A stretch of DNA of 7,329 nucleotides from Candidatus Heimdallarchaeota archaeon (GTDB lineage Archaea; Asgardarchaeota; Heimdallarchaeia; Heimdallarchaeales; Kariarchaeaceae), in contig JAAFKL010000332.1 of assembly GCA_021399405.1 (NCBI GenBank), positions 1-7,329 on the forward strand, read 5' to 3'. Numbering within the stretch: the first letter of the stretch is position 1; every line of letters starts with the position of its first letter. Shown here piece after piece: positions 6,058 through 7,329 of the stretch. The position numbers and the translations under genes are program-made. The notes below the pieces were generated by a model. It saw nothing but the letters and a program-made list of their open reading frames with translations, ran no database searches and was not told the origin of the DNA.

Positions 6058-6528
6058 CTAGTTTTTTGCGTTTTCAATTATTTTCTCAGCTGAGACCTTA
6101 CCAATTCCTTTCAAAGCAGATAGATCAGACACCGCTGCTGCAGCAATTTTATCTTGAGTGTCAAATCCAGCTTCAATCATTGTTGCCATATTTGCACTTG
6201 AAACACCTTTAATTGATAATTCACCAGATGCTTTTGCTTTCTTTGGTTTTTCGTCTTCATCATCATCTTCAAGCTCATCTTCAAGATCGTCGAAATCCCA
6301 TGCCTCAGGAGGAGGGGTTTGAATCATAGTCCAACCAATCCATATTAATATAGCAAGGACACCTGCTACTCCCAAAAACAAGGGTATAGCCATTCCCCAG
6401 TAGATTTTACTTTCAAAAGGAGCTCCATCTCGGATGGGTAAAATTACTAATAGTGCGATTTCAACTATAAGTGATACTGTACCGATACCGACAAGAATTC
6501 CTCCAATTATGCTGTCATTATTTGCCAT
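6058..6528 (-). CDS. Two-helix membrane protein with acidic linker and helix-hairpin-helix domain
   Basis: This 156-residue protein is not of a named family I can assign. It has two strongly hydrophobic segments, about residues 7-31 and 43-68, joined by a short loop (PIRDGAPFESK). A very acidic linker (78-93, including DDLEDELEDDDEDE) and a basic patch KPKKAKA (94-100) follow. The C-terminal domain (about 103-156) resembles the tandem helix-hairpin-helix folds seen in DNA-repair and NusA-type proteins, with LSALKGIGKVSAEKIIENA (136-154) as a classic GIG hairpin. The HhH part usually binds DNA backbone or mediates protein contacts, so a membrane-tethered nucleic-acid or protein-binding role is possible but unproven. 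The ATG start is preceded by a clear AAGGTGA. The gene is convergent with tnpB and lies downstream of aroE on the same strand, with a 139-base gap. Confidence 0.85.
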   Translation of the reverse strand: MANNDSIIGGILVGIGTVSLIVEIALLVILPIRDGAPFESKIYWGMAIPLFLGVAGVLAILIWIGWTMIQTPPPEAWDFDDLEDELEDDDEDEKPKKAKASGELSIKGVSSANMATMIEAGFDTQDKIAAAAVSDLSALKGIGKVSAEKIIENAKN

Positions 6529-6532
6529 TTTT

Positions 6533-6539
6533 TCACCTT
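6533..6539 (-). promoter_or_regulatory. Shine-Dalgarno site of the HhH membrane protein
   Basis: On the minus strand AAGGTGA lies four bases before the ATG at 6526-6528. It matches the anti-Shine-Dalgarno end of archaeal 16S rRNA (ATCACCTCC) at good spacing and fixes this start. It is the only strong ribosome site in the window and contrasts with the leaderless geometry of the other genes. Confidence 0.65.
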
Positions 6540-6578
6540 TTTATACTGTAAACGTTAACAAGGATACATTTGAGGAGC

Positions 6579-6587
6579 TTAATTAAA
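6579..6587 (-). promoter_or_regulatory. Possible TATA box of the HhH membrane protein gene
   Basis: On the minus strand this reads TTTAATTAA. A start about 25 bases downstream would leave a leader of roughly 30 bases carrying the AAGGTGA site, which would be a coherent arrangement. A second A/T box (TATAAAAA at about 6539-6546) is too close to the ATG to serve. The evidence is positional only. Confidence 0.3.
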
Positions 6588-6604
6588 CAAATCGATGAAG
6601 TCTT

Positions 6605-6648
6605 ATCTAAAATCTATTCCATCGGATTTTTATTGTGGATTTTCAGAT
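6605..6648. repeat. Imperfect inverted repeat in the aroE-HhH gap
   Basis: ATCTAAAATC (6605-6614) can pair with GATTTTCAGAT (6638-6648) with one bulged C, and the heptamer GGATTTT occurs twice, at 6624-6630 and 6637-6643, so alternative pairings exist. It lies downstream of aroE and upstream of the HhH gene. It could be an aroE 3' structure or chance in A/T-rich DNA. Confidence 0.25.
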
Positions 6649-6667
6649 ATAAATTTTATAATATAAA

Positions 6668-7329
6668 CTAGCTATTAGGTCCGTCAATTAGATATTTCGA
6701 AATAGGTTGTATATTCTCCATAGTTAGTGCAGATGAAGGGATTGATTTCTTGGTCCATAATTCAAAAGTGATGATTGCACTAGTAACGTAAAAATCCCAT
6801 CCGTTAACAGTTGAAATATCCAGTGATTTTGCAAGTCGTATTGTTTCACTATCACCCCCCTGACTCAAGATTGGATCAAACACAATCCTAGCATTTCTAA
6901 GTTTATTAGGGGGAATCGGAGAAATTCTCTCAAATCCAATTTCAGATAACTGGTTATTAACAACTAGATCAAAGTGATCAGTGAAAGAATCCCTAGCAGG
7001 TACTATATTGGGAAAATCTTGGATTAGTAATTTTAGTTTACTATCATCAATGGGCCTAACAACAATTAATTCTGCTGAATCTCTTAACGCAGCTATTAAT
7101 GACCTACAGTAAAGATCTTCACCTTCAATATAGACTCTTTTAATACTCTTGATAGCAAAGGGACTAAGTATTCTCCTTATGGCCTCTACATCTGTATTGT
7201 AACCCATGAGGCCATCCTTAGAGATTACAACTGAATTAACTTCTTTGGTATGGATAACACTTACGTCTAGTCGATCAAGTTTTGAAATTACTTCTTTTTT
7301 CCAATGATTAAGTATCCTTACCCCATCTA
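6668..7329 (-). CDS. aroE: Shikimate dehydrogenase homologue, divergent, 5' end beyond the right edge
   Basis: AroE reduces 3-dehydroshikimate to shikimate with NADPH in aromatic amino acid synthesis. The frame stays open to the right edge (219 codons visible). The ATG at 7205-7207 is internal: codons upstream read KEVNSVVISKDGLMGYNTD, matching the family's AVNTVV..DG.L.GYNTD region, with the catalytic Asp of NTD at 7190-7192. A full AroE is about 270 residues, so roughly 50 are missing, including the catalytic Lys. The C-terminal NGWDFYVTSAIITFELWT matches the family's NG..ML..QA..AFELWTG, but the conserved Gln is Ser. The glycine-rich NADP loop (GxGGxxRA) is replaced by EGEDLYCRS (7100-7126), and the NATP motif reads VVNNQLSEIG. 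The domain order is right but the cofactor site looks degraded, so activity is uncertain. Fusion to another aro domain outside the window cannot be judged. Confidence 0.8.
   Translation of the reverse strand, partial: DGVRILNHWKKEVISKLDRLDVSVIHTKEVNSVVISKDGLMGYNTDVEAIRRILSPFAIKSIKRVYIEGEDLYCRSLIAALRDSAELIVVRPIDDSKLKLLIQDFPNIVPARDSFTDHFDLVVNNQLSEIGFERISPIPPNKLRNARIVFDPILSQGGDSETIRLAKSLDISTVNGWDFYVTSAIITFELWTKKSIPSSALTMENIQPISKYLIDGPNS

Noticed and set aside
1..7329. tRNA genes, rRNA, CRISPR arrays and riboswitches
   Set aside because: I looked for cloverleaf-like arms with a TTCRA loop, regularly spaced direct repeats and conserved aptamer cores on both strands and saw none.

Overview
The window looks like an ordinary stretch of an A+T-rich archaeal chromosome. 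The archaeal call rests on four things: an asparaginyl-tRNA synthetase of the Pyrococcus type, a coiled-coil protein of the archaea-specific COG1340 kind, TTG and GTG start codons with TATA-like boxes about 25-27 bases upstream (leaderless geometry), and one start with an archaeal Shine-Dalgarno (AAGGTGA). The phylum cannot be fixed from this sequence. Euryarchaeal and Asgard lineages both fit, and I do not commit to either.

Layout, left to right. (1) 1-323 (+): the 3' end of a gene entering from the left, encoding an unrecognised Ser/Asn-rich tail. (2) 460-1617 (-): citrate synthase, convergent with (1), with a perfect 16-bp palindrome in the gap. (3) 1618-1775: a divergent promoter region. 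(4) 1776-2159 (+): a small two-helix membrane protein with an acidic C-terminus. (5) 2242-3540 (+): asparaginyl-tRNA synthetase. (6) 3623-4639 (+): a long coiled-coil protein. (7) About 4693-6003: an insertion-like module holding an intact TnpB gene (4808-5968, +), with no TnpA, bracketed by 12-bp direct repeats. Hairpins at its 3' end are where a TnpB guide RNA (omega RNA) would lie. (8) 6058-6528 (-): a two-helix membrane protein with an acidic linker and a helix-hairpin-helix domain. (9) 6668-7329 (-): a divergent shikimate dehydrogenase that runs off the right edge.

The genes do not form one pathway. Citrate synthase (TCA cycle entry), AsnRS (translation) and AroE (aromatic amino acid synthesis) are housekeeping functions, and most genes seem to have their own promoters. 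The TnpB module is the one clearly accessory element. I found no previously undescribed system. The points most worth checking are the TnpB module ends and its putative guide RNA, the AroE homologue with a degraded cofactor loop, the pair of small two-helix acidic membrane proteins, and the palindromes in both convergent gaps.
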